Assembly: GCF_004342985.1 (NCBI RefSeq)
Contig: NZ_SMBO01000004.1
Span: 62,001-126,000 of the forward strand
DNA: 64,000 bases
From: Novosphingobium sp. PhB57
Lineage (GTDB): Bacteria; Pseudomonadota; Alphaproteobacteria; Sphingomonadales; Sphingomonadaceae
Direction of reading: 5' to 3'
Shown: in pieces, positions 1 to 8,144 of the stretch
How the letters are laid out: every line of letters begins with the position of its first letter
Position numbering within the stretch: the stretch's first letter is position 1
Translations under genes and position numbers: made by a program
Notes under the pieces: model-generated
Databases searched by the model: none
Told to the model about the DNA's origin: nothing
What the model saw: the letters and a program-made list of their open reading frames with translations, nothing else

Positions 1-60
1 CAGCCGTTCGAGCGCGATGCCCTGCTGCGCGAATTCTGCATAGATATCGTCTTCGCTCAT
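1..60 (-). CDS. Unknown protein, N-terminal 20 codons only
   Basis: The ATG lies at 58-60 on the complement and the frame runs open to the window edge (MSEDDIYAEFAQQG and six more residues). A purine-rich stretch precedes the ATG, and the porin gene ends only 18 nt upstream, so this is probably the next gene of the same leftward operon. Twenty acidic residues are too few to assign a family, and no function is proposed. Confidence 0.5.
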   Translation of the reverse strand, partial: MSEDDIYAEFAQQGIALERL

Positions 61-78
61 GGCGAATATCCTCATCCG

Positions 79-1455
79 TTAGAAATAGTAGCCGAAAACG
101 GCGAGAAACGAGACCTTGAGATGGTCGTCTCCGCCCTGCGCCGCGCCGGTCGCGTACTGCCCGGCGCCGATGAAAGGGTCGTTCCGGCCAACGAGCAATT
201 CCGACCAGATCCGGATCCGCCCCGTCGCTTTGTCAGCCCAGTAGGCGCCCAGATCGAGCCGCTGGCTGTCCTTGAATTCGGCGCGCGCCTTCGCGAAGTA
301 AGCGTAGTTGGCGAAGACCTGCAGCGAGAATGGGAAGCCCCCCGTTTCTACCTTCCGCCCCACTTCACCGAACAGCAGAGTACCGTCGGCGGCGATGTTG
401 AAGGGCGCGTCGAAGTTGCCCACGGTAACGGTCTGCTCGCTGCCCGGATTGCGCAGAGACATGTCCTGCCGCGCGGCCAGGAGCTTGGCATGCCATGGCC
501 CCTCGATGGCCTTGACGCTCACGGCGAAAGCGCGCCTCCATCCATCCCGATCAGTGTCGAAGTTATGGACGGTGGAGAGCCACGCCGAGCCGGAGACCGA
601 GACTTCGCCGGTCGCGGAGGACGACAGCCGGTACTGCGCATGACCGACCATCATGTTGCGCTCCGCATTGCGGCTGGCGAGCGGATTGGCGGGATCGCCT
701 TTGACGATGTTGACCGAATAGCGCGCCGCATCCTCGCTGATGCCGAAGGCATTGGGCGCGGTGGTCGGGAAGAACCCCGCCTCGATCTTGAAGGCGGGCT
801 CCTCGTGCGTGTAAGTGATGCCGGCGTTGTAGACTTCCTCAAGGCCGATGACGAAGCCCATGGAGTTGAGGAAGGCAGATCCCCAGAACTGATCGTCGAA
901 GGGAACCGGCTGGATGCCGACCGCGACTTTGTCCTGTTTGGACAGCTTCGCGCCGGCATAGGCGTAGACCGGAAAGCTGATTTCGCCCGGATAGTTATGG
1001 TAGCCCGAGGCCTTTCCGTAGAGGAAGCTGCCGCCATAGAAACGGTACTGCGCAGCCCCGAAGAATGTCGGGGAATCGTAGTCCGCCTTCAGGATCAGCG
1101 TGTCGAACGAGAGATTGCTGGAGGTCCGCCGTTGGCCGTCGCTGCCAACGTTGTTGAAGCGCAAGTCGTAACGCCCGCGAATGGCTCCGCCGAGCTTGAG
1201 GCCGGAGGACGGGGCGGCCGGCGCGGTTTCGAACGGCGGCGGGGTCGGCTGGCCCATGCCTCCGGGATCGCCGGCTGCCGGATCGAGGATGGCTGCCTCC
1301 GTTTCGGCTTCATCGGCCTGCGCAGGCGTGGCCAGCGCGAAGACCAGAACGACTGACGCGGCCGTCACGGCCGATCCGAACAGCGACCGCCTGCATCTGC
1401 CCCTCGATGGGCAATACTCTCCCGGTCCCCGCGGCGCGGGGGCAACTGGTTTCAT
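79..1455 (-). CDS. Outer-membrane porin-like beta-barrel protein
   Basis: 458 residues. The ATG at 1455 follows a clear GGAGGA Shine-Dalgarno site. A long basic N-region is followed by a hydrophobic stretch and an AQA cleavage site near residue 47, so this is a signal peptide. The mature part opens with a Pro-rich linker and then alternating beta-strand sequence. The last residue is Phe in a GYYF terminus, the usual outer-membrane insertion signal. The length and aromatic girdles fit a substrate-specific porin of the kind found next to catabolic genes. It is the fifth gene of the leftward operon that starts near 6991, so it probably passes the operon's substrate. The family name is inferred from architecture, not from a motif. 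Confidence 0.75.
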   Translation of the reverse strand: MKPVAPAPRGPGEYCPSRGRCRRSLFGSAVTAASVVLVFALATPAQADEAETEAAILDPAAGDPGGMGQPTPPPFETAPAAPSSGLKLGGAIRGRYDLRFNNVGSDGQRRTSSNLSFDTLILKADYDSPTFFGAAQYRFYGGSFLYGKASGYHNYPGEISFPVYAYAGAKLSKQDKVAVGIQPVPFDDQFWGSAFLNSMGFVIGLEEVYNAGITYTHEEPAFKIEAGFFPTTAPNAFGISEDAARYSVNIVKGDPANPLASRNAERNMMVGHAQYRLSSSATGEVSVSGSAWLSTVHNFDTDRDGWRRAFAVSVKAIEGPWHAKLLAARQDMSLRNPGSEQTVTVGNFDAPFNIAADGTLLFGEVGRKVETGGFPFSLQVFANYAYFAKARAEFKDSQRLDLGAYWADKATGRIRIWSELLVGRNDPFIGAGQYATGAAQGGDDHLKVSFLAVFGYYF

Positions 1456-1523
1456 GACATCCTCCGGTGCCGCGCCCGTTAAACCGGGCTTTCGGCCATT
1501 TTCCGCTCATGCGGTGGTGGGAC

Positions 1524-1575
1524 CCTCACCGTCCGCCAATCCCGCCGAGGAGTGGCCTTATGGCGGACGGTGAGG
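1524..1575. repeat. Perfect 15-bp inverted repeat between ALDH and porin genes
   Basis: CCTCACCGTCCGCCA at 1524-1538 pairs exactly with 1561-1575 across a 22-nt loop. It sits in the 129-nt spacer after the aldehyde dehydrogenase stop. There is no T-run after either arm, so it is more likely an mRNA-stabilising or attenuating hairpin that sets porin level than an intrinsic terminator. Confidence 0.7.
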
Positions 1576-1584
1576 CGAGCGCCG

Positions 1585-3078
1585 TCAGTTCGACACGTCG
1601 ATCCAGATGGTCTTGATCTCGGTGTACTGGTCGTGCGCCCATTGCGATTTGTCACGGCCGCCAAAGCCGGACTGTTTGTAGCCGCCGAACGGCGTGGTCG
1701 CGTCGCCCTCTCCGAAGCAGTTGACCGTCACCACGCCGGCGCGGACCTCACGCGCCAGGCGCACGGCGTTCTTCAGGCTGCCGGTATAGGCGGAGGCGGC
1801 CAGGCCGTAGATCGAGTCGTTGGCAAGCGCGATGGCCTCCTCGATCGTCTGGAAGCTGGTCACCGCCAGCACGGGGCCGAAGATTTCCTCCCGGAAGAGG
1901 AGATTATCGGGCGTGACGTCATCGACGATGGTGGCTTCGACGAAGATGTCATCCTTCGTGCCGCCGCCGCTGACGACGTTCATCTGTTCGGACGCAGCGT
2001 GTTCAAGGTAGGAGCGAACCTTGTCGAAATGCGCGCGGCTGACCATCGAACCCAACCGGTTTTCGGGGTCGAGCGGATCGCCCAGTTTCCAGTCGCGCAA
2101 GTGGTGCGCGATGCGCTCCAACAGGGCGTCCTTCACATCGGCGTGAACGATCAGGCGCGACGATGCCGAGCAGTTCTCGCCCATGTTCCAGAAGGCGCCA
2201 TTGACCACGTGCTGCGCCACCGCGTCGAGATCTTCGGCGTCCTGCATGACCACGGCGGGGTTCTTGCCGCCACACTCCAGCACGATCCGCTTGAGGTTGG
2301 ATTCCCCCGCATAGGCCAGGAAGCGGCGGCCGGTGGCGGTGGAGCCGGTGAAGCTCACCATGTCCACGTCCATGTGCCGGCCGATCGGCTCACCCACATC
2401 GCGCCCGCTACCGGGTAGGACGTTGAACACGCCTGCCGGAATGCCCGCCTCATGTGCCAGTTCGGCCACGCGCAGCGCGGTAAGCGTGGTTTCGGCCGCG
2501 GGCTTGACCACGATCGAGCAGCCTGCCGCCAGCGAGGGGCCGATCTTCCACGCCAGCATCAGCAGCGGGAAGTTCCACGGCAGCACCAGCCCGACGACGC
2601 CGATCGGTTCGCGCACCACCAGCGTCAGCGCGTCGGAGCCGACAGGGGCGGTGCTGTCGTAGACCTTGTCGATCAGTTCGGCATGCCAGCGGATCGTGTG
2701 GATGCTTTCCGGCACATCGACCGTTTCGCATTCGCGGATCGGCTTGCCGCTGTCGATGCTTTCCATCACCGCCAGTTCGCGGGCGTTCTGCTCCAGCAGA
2801 TCGGCGAAGCGCAGCAGTGTGTGCTTGCGCTCGCCGGGAGAGAGCTGGCGCCAGCGGCCGTCTTCGAAAGCGGTGCGGGCGGCGGCGACCGCCACATCCA
2901 CGTCGCTATCGTCGCAGGCGGCGATGTGCGTCAGGGATGCGCCCGTTGCCGGGTTGATCGTCTCGAACGTCCGTCCGGCGCGTGCCGGACGAAACGAACC
3001 ATCTATGAAAGCCTGCGTCGGCAAGCTGAGCCCTTCCGCAAGGGCGGCGTATTCGGCCTTGGAGAGAAGATCAGGCAT
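1585..3078 (-). CDS. Aldehyde dehydrogenase (ALDH superfamily, PuuC/KGSA-dehydrogenase type)
   Basis: 497 residues, full length for NAD(P)-dependent ALDHs. Visible signatures are the PWNFP turn with Asn169, the general base Glu268 in LECGGKNP, the nucleophile Cys303 in NMGENCSAS, and the FTGSTATG nucleotide-binding loop. The start ATG overlaps the end of the DapA-family gene by 8 nt, which implies translational coupling. Paired with a DapA-family enzyme, the likely substrate is a semialdehyde such as 2-oxoglutarate semialdehyde, giving 2-oxoglutarate. A gamma-glutamyl-aminobutyraldehyde or betaine-aldehyde substrate is possible on sequence alone. The family is certain; the substrate is inference. 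Confidence 0.92.
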   Translation of the reverse strand: MPDLLSKAEYAALAEGLSLPTQAFIDGSFRPARAGRTFETINPATGASLTHIAACDDSDVDVAVAAARTAFEDGRWRQLSPGERKHTLLRFADLLEQNARELAVMESIDSGKPIRECETVDVPESIHTIRWHAELIDKVYDSTAPVGSDALTLVVREPIGVVGLVLPWNFPLLMLAWKIGPSLAAGCSIVVKPAAETTLTALRVAELAHEAGIPAGVFNVLPGSGRDVGEPIGRHMDVDMVSFTGSTATGRRFLAYAGESNLKRIVLECGGKNPAVVMQDAEDLDAVAQHVVNGAFWNMGENCSASSRLIVHADVKDALLERIAHHLRDWKLGDPLDPENRLGSMVSRAHFDKVRSYLEHAASEQMNVVSGGGTKDDIFVEATIVDDVTPDNLLFREEIFGPVLAVTSFQTIEEAIALANDSIYGLAASAYTGSLKNAVRLAREVRAGVVTVNCFGEGDATTPFGGYKQSGFGGRDKSQWAHDQYTEIKTIWIDVSN

Positions 3079-3994
3079 CGACAGTGCTTCCGGCGACGGC
3101 CGCGACCTTGCTCTTCAGCTCGGCGACGACTGCGGTCAGGGCGTCCTTCTCGTTCTCGTCGAGCGGCAAGAGCGGCGCGCGCACGCCGCCGGTCTTCAGG
3201 CCGATGATCTCGCTGCCGGCCTTGATCGACTGGACGAACTTGCCGTTCTCCAGGAAGTCCATCAGCGGCAGCATGGCGGACATGATCGCGCGGCCCTTGG
3301 CAAAGTCCTTCTCCAGCACGCAGGCTTCGTAAAGCGCGACGTGTTCGCGCGGCACGAAGTTCGAACCGGCACAGACCCAGCTGCGCGCCCCCCAGGCGAA
3401 GAATTCCAGCGCCTGATCGTCCCAGCCGCAGGACAGCTGGATTTCGGGATGTTCGCTGGCGATGCGGTGCAAGCGCAGCGTGTCGCCCGAGCTTTCCTTG
3501 ATCGCCATGATGTTCTTCGTGCCCTTGATGGCGCCGAAGAATTCATCGCCCATGCTCACGCCCATGCGCGCGGGGTAGTTGTAGAGCATGATCGGCAGGT
3601 CGGCCGCCTTGTCGATCGTCAGGACGTGGTGGGCGATCTCCTGCTCGGTCGGCAGGGCGTAAGGCGGCGTCGTGACGAGGATAGCATCCGCGCCGATGGA
3701 CTTGGCATGGACGGCAAAGTCCACCGCGTCTTCGGTACGGGTGGCGCCGGTGCCGACGACGAGCGGCAGGCGGCCGCCGATCACGGCATGGGCGCGCTCG
3801 GCCAGATCACGGCGTTCCTGTGCGGTTTGCGCATAGTATTCGCCGGTCGAGCCGCCGATGACGATGCCGTGGACGCCGCTGGCGATCAGGTGTTCGAGCC
3901 CTGCGTCGAAAGCGGCGTAGTCGATCGAGCCGTCCGCTGCGAGCGGCGTGATGGCGGGGGTGAAGATACCGTCAAAGTTCATGGCGAAGTTCAT
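3071..3994 (-). CDS. DapA-family (class I aldolase-type) lyase or deaminase
   Basis: 307 residues from the ATG at 3994, which has an AAAGGA site upstream. A longer frame from 4078 would run into the MFS gene and has no such site. The GGSTGE phosphate-loop-like motif (48-52), Tyr138 in LYNYPAR and the Schiff-base Lys166 in IMAIKESSGD identify the dihydrodipicolinate-synthase/N-acetylneuraminate-lyase superfamily. Members paired with an aldehyde dehydrogenase often make 2-oxoglutarate semialdehyde, either from 2-keto-3-deoxy sugar acids or from pyrroline-4-hydroxy-2-carboxylate. With a DAO-type flavoenzyme in the same operon I favour the second route (hydroxyproline-like catabolism). True lysine-pathway DapA is unlikely in this context. 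Confidence 0.88.
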   Translation of the reverse strand: MNFAMNFDGIFTPAITPLAADGSIDYAAFDAGLEHLIASGVHGIVIGGSTGEYYAQTAQERRDLAERAHAVIGGRLPLVVGTGATRTEDAVDFAVHAKSIGADAILVTTPPYALPTEQEIAHHVLTIDKAADLPIMLYNYPARMGVSMGDEFFGAIKGTKNIMAIKESSGDTLRLHRIASEHPEIQLSCGWDDQALEFFAWGARSWVCAGSNFVPREHVALYEACVLEKDFAKGRAIMSAMLPLMDFLENGKFVQSIKAGSEIIGLKTGGVRAPLLPLDENEKDALTAVVAELKSKVAAVAGSTVDA

Positions 3995-4040
3995 GGCAAA
4001 GGTCCTTTCGTGATGGGGAGGATCGGGAGTTCGAGAGCGA

Positions 4041-5381
4041 TCAGGCGAAGCCGGGGCGCAGCGCCGCTGCATCCGCAAGGTTCAGGGAGCGGGTTTCCGG
4101 CGCGAGGAACCAGGAGACGGCAAGGCCGACAAAGGTCACGGCGGCGGCGATGTACATGGTGTCGGCAATGCCGAGCCGGTCGAGGGACACGGGCACGAGA
4201 TAGGTGCCGATGGCCGCACCGATCCGCGAGAACGAGGTGCCGAAGCCGACCGCTTTGGCGCGGATTTCGGTCGGGAACAGCTCGTTGGGATAGACCAGCT
4301 GGAGCACTTGCGCGCCGCCGATCAGCAGCGCGTAGCCGCCGAACAGGATGAGGATCAAGGCAGGCGCGCCGTTGGCGAACAGGCCCAAAAGGAGCAGTGC
4401 GAGGCCGGACCACAGGAAGCTGTGGATCACCATCGGGCGCCGACCGATCGCGTTGATGAGCATGGTAGCGCCGATGCAGCCCACGACGAACAGCAGGGTG
4501 ATGGCGATCGAGCCGAAAGCAGCCCACTTGTCGTGGAGGTTCAGCGCCATCAGCACCTTGGGAGCGAAGGCATAGACCGCGAAGACCGGGATCACCGAGC
4601 AGGTCCAGAACAGGCTGACGAAGGCGAGGCGCTTCCCGTAGCCGGCCTTGAGCAGGCCCCAGAGCGAGACCTTCTCGCGCGCCGGGTCCTCGGTCAGGTT
4701 GGCGGTGGAATAGTTACGGCCGTATACCTCACGGATGACCTGATCCGCTTCGGCGCGTCGGTTCTTGCTGAGCAGCCAGCGCGGCGATTCCGGCGTGCCA
4801 AGGCGAACGAGGAACAGTGCAAGACCGAACAGGGCCGTGCTCGCAAAGGCCAGTCGCCAGCCCTGGTCGCCGCCGAATGTCAGGATCGCATTGCCCAGGA
4901 TATAGGCGGTCGCGGCCCCCGCGAACCACATGATCGTCAGCGTTGCGAGGCGCGGCCCCCGACTGGCTTTGGGCAGGAATTCGACCAGCAGCGCGGTCGC
5001 CACCGGATATTCGATGCCCACGGCAACGCCCAGGAAGAACCGGCAGGCGAACAAGGCGAAGGGAGTATCCACCCAGAGCTGGGCGAGCGAGAAGAGAACG
5101 AACAGGATCGGCCCGACGAAGAATATCCGCTTGCGACCGAACCTGTCGGTCAGCGCGCCGCCGACCATTCCGCCGGCAAAAATCCCGATGAGCGCCGATG
5201 CCGCGACCAGGCCCTCCCAGAACGGTGTCATCCGCAGCGCGGCCGAGGCCTGGACCATCGCGACGCCGACCACGCTCAACACGTAGCCATCGACGAAGGA
5301 GCCGCCGCTCGCGCGAACCGTCAGCATCTGGTGGAACTTGTTCAGAGGAACGTCCTCTAGTGTTTGTGTGATCCTTTTCAT
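4041..5381 (-). CDS. MFS transporter, metabolite/sugar-porter type
   Basis: 446 residues with about 12 hydrophobic segments. The family signatures are DRFGRKR after TM2, PESPRWLL in the central loop and IGRRP in the second half. The ATG at 5381 follows GGAGAG. It lies 59 nt after the flavoenzyme stop and 46 nt before the DapA-family start, so it is operonic with both and is the likely inner-membrane importer of the pathway substrate. Substrate identity cannot be read from the sequence. Confidence 0.88.
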   Translation of the reverse strand: MKRITQTLEDVPLNKFHQMLTVRASGGSFVDGYVLSVVGVAMVQASAALRMTPFWEGLVAASALIGIFAGGMVGGALTDRFGRKRIFFVGPILFVLFSLAQLWVDTPFALFACRFFLGVAVGIEYPVATALLVEFLPKASRGPRLATLTIMWFAGAATAYILGNAILTFGGDQGWRLAFASTALFGLALFLVRLGTPESPRWLLSKNRRAEADQVIREVYGRNYSTANLTEDPAREKVSLWGLLKAGYGKRLAFVSLFWTCSVIPVFAVYAFAPKVLMALNLHDKWAAFGSIAITLLFVVGCIGATMLINAIGRRPMVIHSFLWSGLALLLLGLFANGAPALILILFGGYALLIGGAQVLQLVYPNELFPTEIRAKAVGFGTSFSRIGAAIGTYLVPVSLDRLGIADTMYIAAAVTFVGLAVSWFLAPETRSLNLADAAALRPGFA

Positions 5382-5440
5382 GCTTCTCTCCGGGTGTTCT
5401 GATTATCGCCCCCAAAACGGCTTTTGCTCTTTGATGGGGA

Positions 5441-6991
5441 TCAGCTTTCGAGGCCGGCCTTGTGCTGGGCCCAGGCCAGGTTCACGTTGACGCCGATGTC
5501 CAGAAACGGATGCGGCGGATTGCGGTTGGGGCCGGGCGAGGCCAGCAGGAAGTCGATGACTTCGCCGCGCCGTCCCGCCAGCCAGTCGGCCAGCAGCACG
5601 CCGGTCGCGGTGCCACGGGTAATGCCAAGGCCATTGCAGCAGAGCGCGCCGTAGACGTTGGGCGCTAGCTCGCCGAACTGGGATTCGTGATTGCGCGACA
5701 TGACGATCGCCCCGCCCCAGGTATATTCGAAGGGAACGCCCGCCAGCATCGGGAAGCGCCGTTCGAACGAGCGGCGGTGACGCCTGGCGGCGATCGCACG
5801 TTCACGCGGGTTGCTGACGCCGCCCGGATGGTAGCTGAAGCTGTTGCGCACAAGCATGCGGTTGTCATGGGTTCGGCGCAGCGTGGTGCCCGCGGGATCG
5901 GCCGGGATCAGGCCCCAGAAGTCCCGACCGCCGAGGCGTGCCTGTTCTTCCTCGCTCAGCGGACGGGTGAGGCTGGCGTAAGTGAACACCGGAAGCATGC
6001 GGTCCTTGAGGAACCCGAACGCCATGCCGAAGCCGTTGTTGGCAAGGATCAGCTTGTCCGCGACGATGCGGCCGGTCGCATGAGTGAGCACGATCTGCGG
6101 GCCGTAGCTGACGCCGGTGATCGGCGTATGCTCATAAAGCGTCACGTTGGCGGGAAGCGTGTCTGCCAGTCCCTTCACCAGTGCGGAGGGCTGGACCAGC
6201 ATCGTTCCAGGCGTGAACAGAGCCTTCTTGTAGAAGCCGGTGCCGATGTGGTCCGGCAGGTCCTTGCCCTCGATCACTTCGTAAGGCTGGCCAAGGCGGT
6301 CCAGACCCCCGCGATAGGCATCGAGAACCGCGATGCCCCGCTCCTCCACCGCCGCCTGATACTTGCCCGAAGCACGCATCTGGCAGTCGATGCCGTAGAG
6401 ATCGACGATGTCCTTGAGATAGGTCTGGCCAAGCTTGTTGAGCTTGAGCACCAGATTGGCCGTGCCAAGATCGCCGATGTAGTCCGCTGCACCGATGTCG
6501 TGCGGAAGGTCGATGGCGAAGCCGGCATTGCGTCCGGCCGTTCCGAAGCCCACCTCCTGCGCTTCGACGAGAACGATCTCGTCGTTCGGGAAGTTCATCG
6601 CCAGTTGCCGGGCCGCTGCTAGACCGACATAGCCGGCACCGACAACGACCCAGGGCGCCCGCACTTCTCCGAATGCGACGGGACGCGGTGTGCGACGGCG
6701 GCTGAGGTGATACCAGCCGCAAGTGGCATCATCGGCCGGCAGCGACGTCACGCTTCTTGCCGAAGGTGCCTTCCGCGCATGGGCCGCAGTCGAAACCTCA
6801 TGCGATGTCGCCTGCGACCGAACCATTTCCCGATCTGCGTTTGCAGCCTCGGCGCGACCCGAAGGCTCGTTCGTCCAGCGATGGCTTTCGCCAAGCGAAA
6901 AGCGGCCAGCAGCGCGCCCGGCGCCCGGCATATCCGGCTGCCCCGCGGGGCCAGGCACCGGCTCTTCCAAAGTGTCTTGAAGCGTTTCCAC
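5441..6991 (-). CDS. FAD-dependent oxidoreductase of the DAO family (PuuB-like)
   Basis: An N-terminal dinucleotide fold (WVVVGAGYVGLAAARQLA, then VLVEAQEVGFGTAGRNAGF) binds FAD. The C-terminal part carries the WGGAIVMSRNH and CNGLGITRGTATG motifs typical of D-amino-acid-oxidase-like amine or imino-acid dehydrogenases. I place the start at GTG 6991 because AGAGGA lies 8 nt upstream. This gives about 85 residues before the conserved CGWYHLS opening, longer than usual; ATG 6826 is the alternative. It is the first gene of the leftward operon and would perform the initial oxidation of an amine, D-amino acid or hydroxyproline isomer. Confidence 0.85.
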   Translation of the reverse strand: METLQDTLEEPVPGPAGQPDMPGAGRAAGRFSLGESHRWTNEPSGRAEAANADREMVRSQATSHEVSTAAHARKAPSARSVTSLPADDATCGWYHLSRRRTPRPVAFGEVRAPWVVVGAGYVGLAAARQLAMNFPNDEIVLVEAQEVGFGTAGRNAGFAIDLPHDIGAADYIGDLGTANLVLKLNKLGQTYLKDIVDLYGIDCQMRASGKYQAAVEERGIAVLDAYRGGLDRLGQPYEVIEGKDLPDHIGTGFYKKALFTPGTMLVQPSALVKGLADTLPANVTLYEHTPITGVSYGPQIVLTHATGRIVADKLILANNGFGMAFGFLKDRMLPVFTYASLTRPLSEEEQARLGGRDFWGLIPADPAGTTLRRTHDNRMLVRNSFSYHPGGVSNPRERAIAARRHRRSFERRFPMLAGVPFEYTWGGAIVMSRNHESQFGELAPNVYGALCCNGLGITRGTATGVLLADWLAGRRGEVIDFLLASPGPNRNPPHPFLDIGVNVNLAWAQHKAGLES

Positions 6992-7029
6992 GACCACGGT
7001 CCTCTCCGACTCGCGTTATGTCTATTCTC

Positions 7030-7050
7030 TGTATACTCATGATAGGCATT
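7030..7050 (-). promoter_or_regulatory. Candidate GntR operator in the catabolic-operon leader
   Basis: TGTATAC...ATGATAGGCATT on the plus strand. On the complement it matches 17 of 21 positions with the motif at 9154-9174 in front of the GntR gene. It lies 39 nt upstream of the chosen flavoenzyme start, where an operator would act. The TGTATAC part resembles half-sites of FadR/VanR-type GntR regulators. Confidence 0.5.
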
Positions 7051-7245
7051 TAATCTGTCGAGCGTCTACAAAGAATTTCGGCAGAGACCAACGCCAAGAT
7101 TTGCCTTCGTTTTCAGATACCTTTGGCGATCTATCTTCGCATCTACCCCCTCCCCGTTGTCATCGGAGCGGAAGACAAGAAGGTGCGCGAAAGCACTCCG
7201 ACCTCATGCAGGATCAGAGTGTCTGAGGGCCGCGAAGTCAGACGG

Positions 7246-8136
7246 TCAGGCTGGTCGCAATCTCGCGGCGCAGATCGCGCTGCCGCAAGAGGCGGCCACA
7301 ATCGATACGATCGCGAGCCATTGCATCCCGGTCAGCTTTTCCCCGAGGACGAGGAAGCCCGCGAGCGCCGCTATGGCGGGCGCGGCGCTGAGAAGAATGC
7401 CGAAGACGTGCGACGGCAAACGTCGCATCGCTTCCATTTCGAGCGTGCACGGCAATACGCTGGTAAGAAGGGCGAGCCCAAGGCCCGTCAGCAGCACCCA
7501 GGTGTCCAGAAGCGCGCGCCCGGCAAAGGTCACCGCCAGCGGCGCGTTGATGCACGCTGCGATGACCATCCCCCAGGCAACGGCATCGACGCCGAGCTGA
7601 GTGGCGACGCGCTTCCCGAATACGATATAGAGCGCCCAGCAGGTCGCCGCTCCGGCCGCGAACGCGAGACCGACAGGATCGAGGCCTGTCCCCACCCGAA
7701 GCGGCAGCAAGAGCATCAGGCCAGCCACCGCCGCCGCGAACCACACGAGATCGAGCAGGCGGCGCGAACCGGCGAGGACGATCGACAGCGGGCCAAGCAC
7801 TTCGATACCGATCGCAATGCCGATCGGCAGGCGCGCGAAGGCCTGGTAGATCAGCAGGTTCATCAGCCCGAGCATGCAGCCATAGAGCAGGACCCAAGGG
7901 AGGATCCTGCCTGACAGCGGCCGCCGCCACGGTGTCCTGAGAGCCATCAGGATCGCCGCCGCCAGGAATACGCGAAGTCCCGTCGTCCCAAACGCGCCGA
8001 CGGCGGCGAACATCTGCTTTGCCAGCGTCGCCCCGAAGTTCTGCGCAATCATCGAGGCGATGACCATGCCCGGCCCCAAGAGAGGGCCTGCATGCACCGC
8101 TGCGAACGGCGGCCGTGTCTGCGCAAGGGTCGCCAT
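7246..8136 (-). CDS. EamA/DMT-family transporter (RhtA-like)
   Basis: 296 residues from ATG 8136, about ten transmembrane helices, with two EamA repeats of roughly 140 residues. The segments AIGIEVLGPLSIVL and LLSAAPAIAALAGFLVLGE resemble the RhtA amino-acid/homoserine exporter branch. It begins 8 nt after the stop of the preceding DMT gene, so the two are one operon. The frame is open further upstream, but that would bury the start inside the neighbour. Substrate is unknown; export of an amino acid or amine related to the adjacent catabolic genes is plausible. Confidence 0.82.
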   Translation of the reverse strand: MATLAQTRPPFAAVHAGPLLGPGMVIASMIAQNFGATLAKQMFAAVGAFGTTGLRVFLAAAILMALRTPWRRPLSGRILPWVLLYGCMLGLMNLLIYQAFARLPIGIAIGIEVLGPLSIVLAGSRRLLDLVWFAAAVAGLMLLLPLRVGTGLDPVGLAFAAGAATCWALYIVFGKRVATQLGVDAVAWGMVIAACINAPLAVTFAGRALLDTWVLLTGLGLALLTSVLPCTLEMEAMRRLPSHVFGILLSAAPAIAALAGFLVLGEKLTGMQWLAIVSIVAASCGSAICAARLRPA

Positions 8137-8144
8137 GGGAACGA

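Noticed and set aside
3995..4078. Earlier start for the DapA-family gene at 4078
   Set aside because: The 28 extra residues are Arg/Pro-rich and overlap the MFS gene, and the ribosome site sits before ATG 3994.
2666..4351. Plus-strand open frame of 561 codons opposite ALDH, DapA-family and MFS genes
   Set aside because: It crosses two gene boundaries on the other strand and has Arg/Ala-rich low-complexity content.
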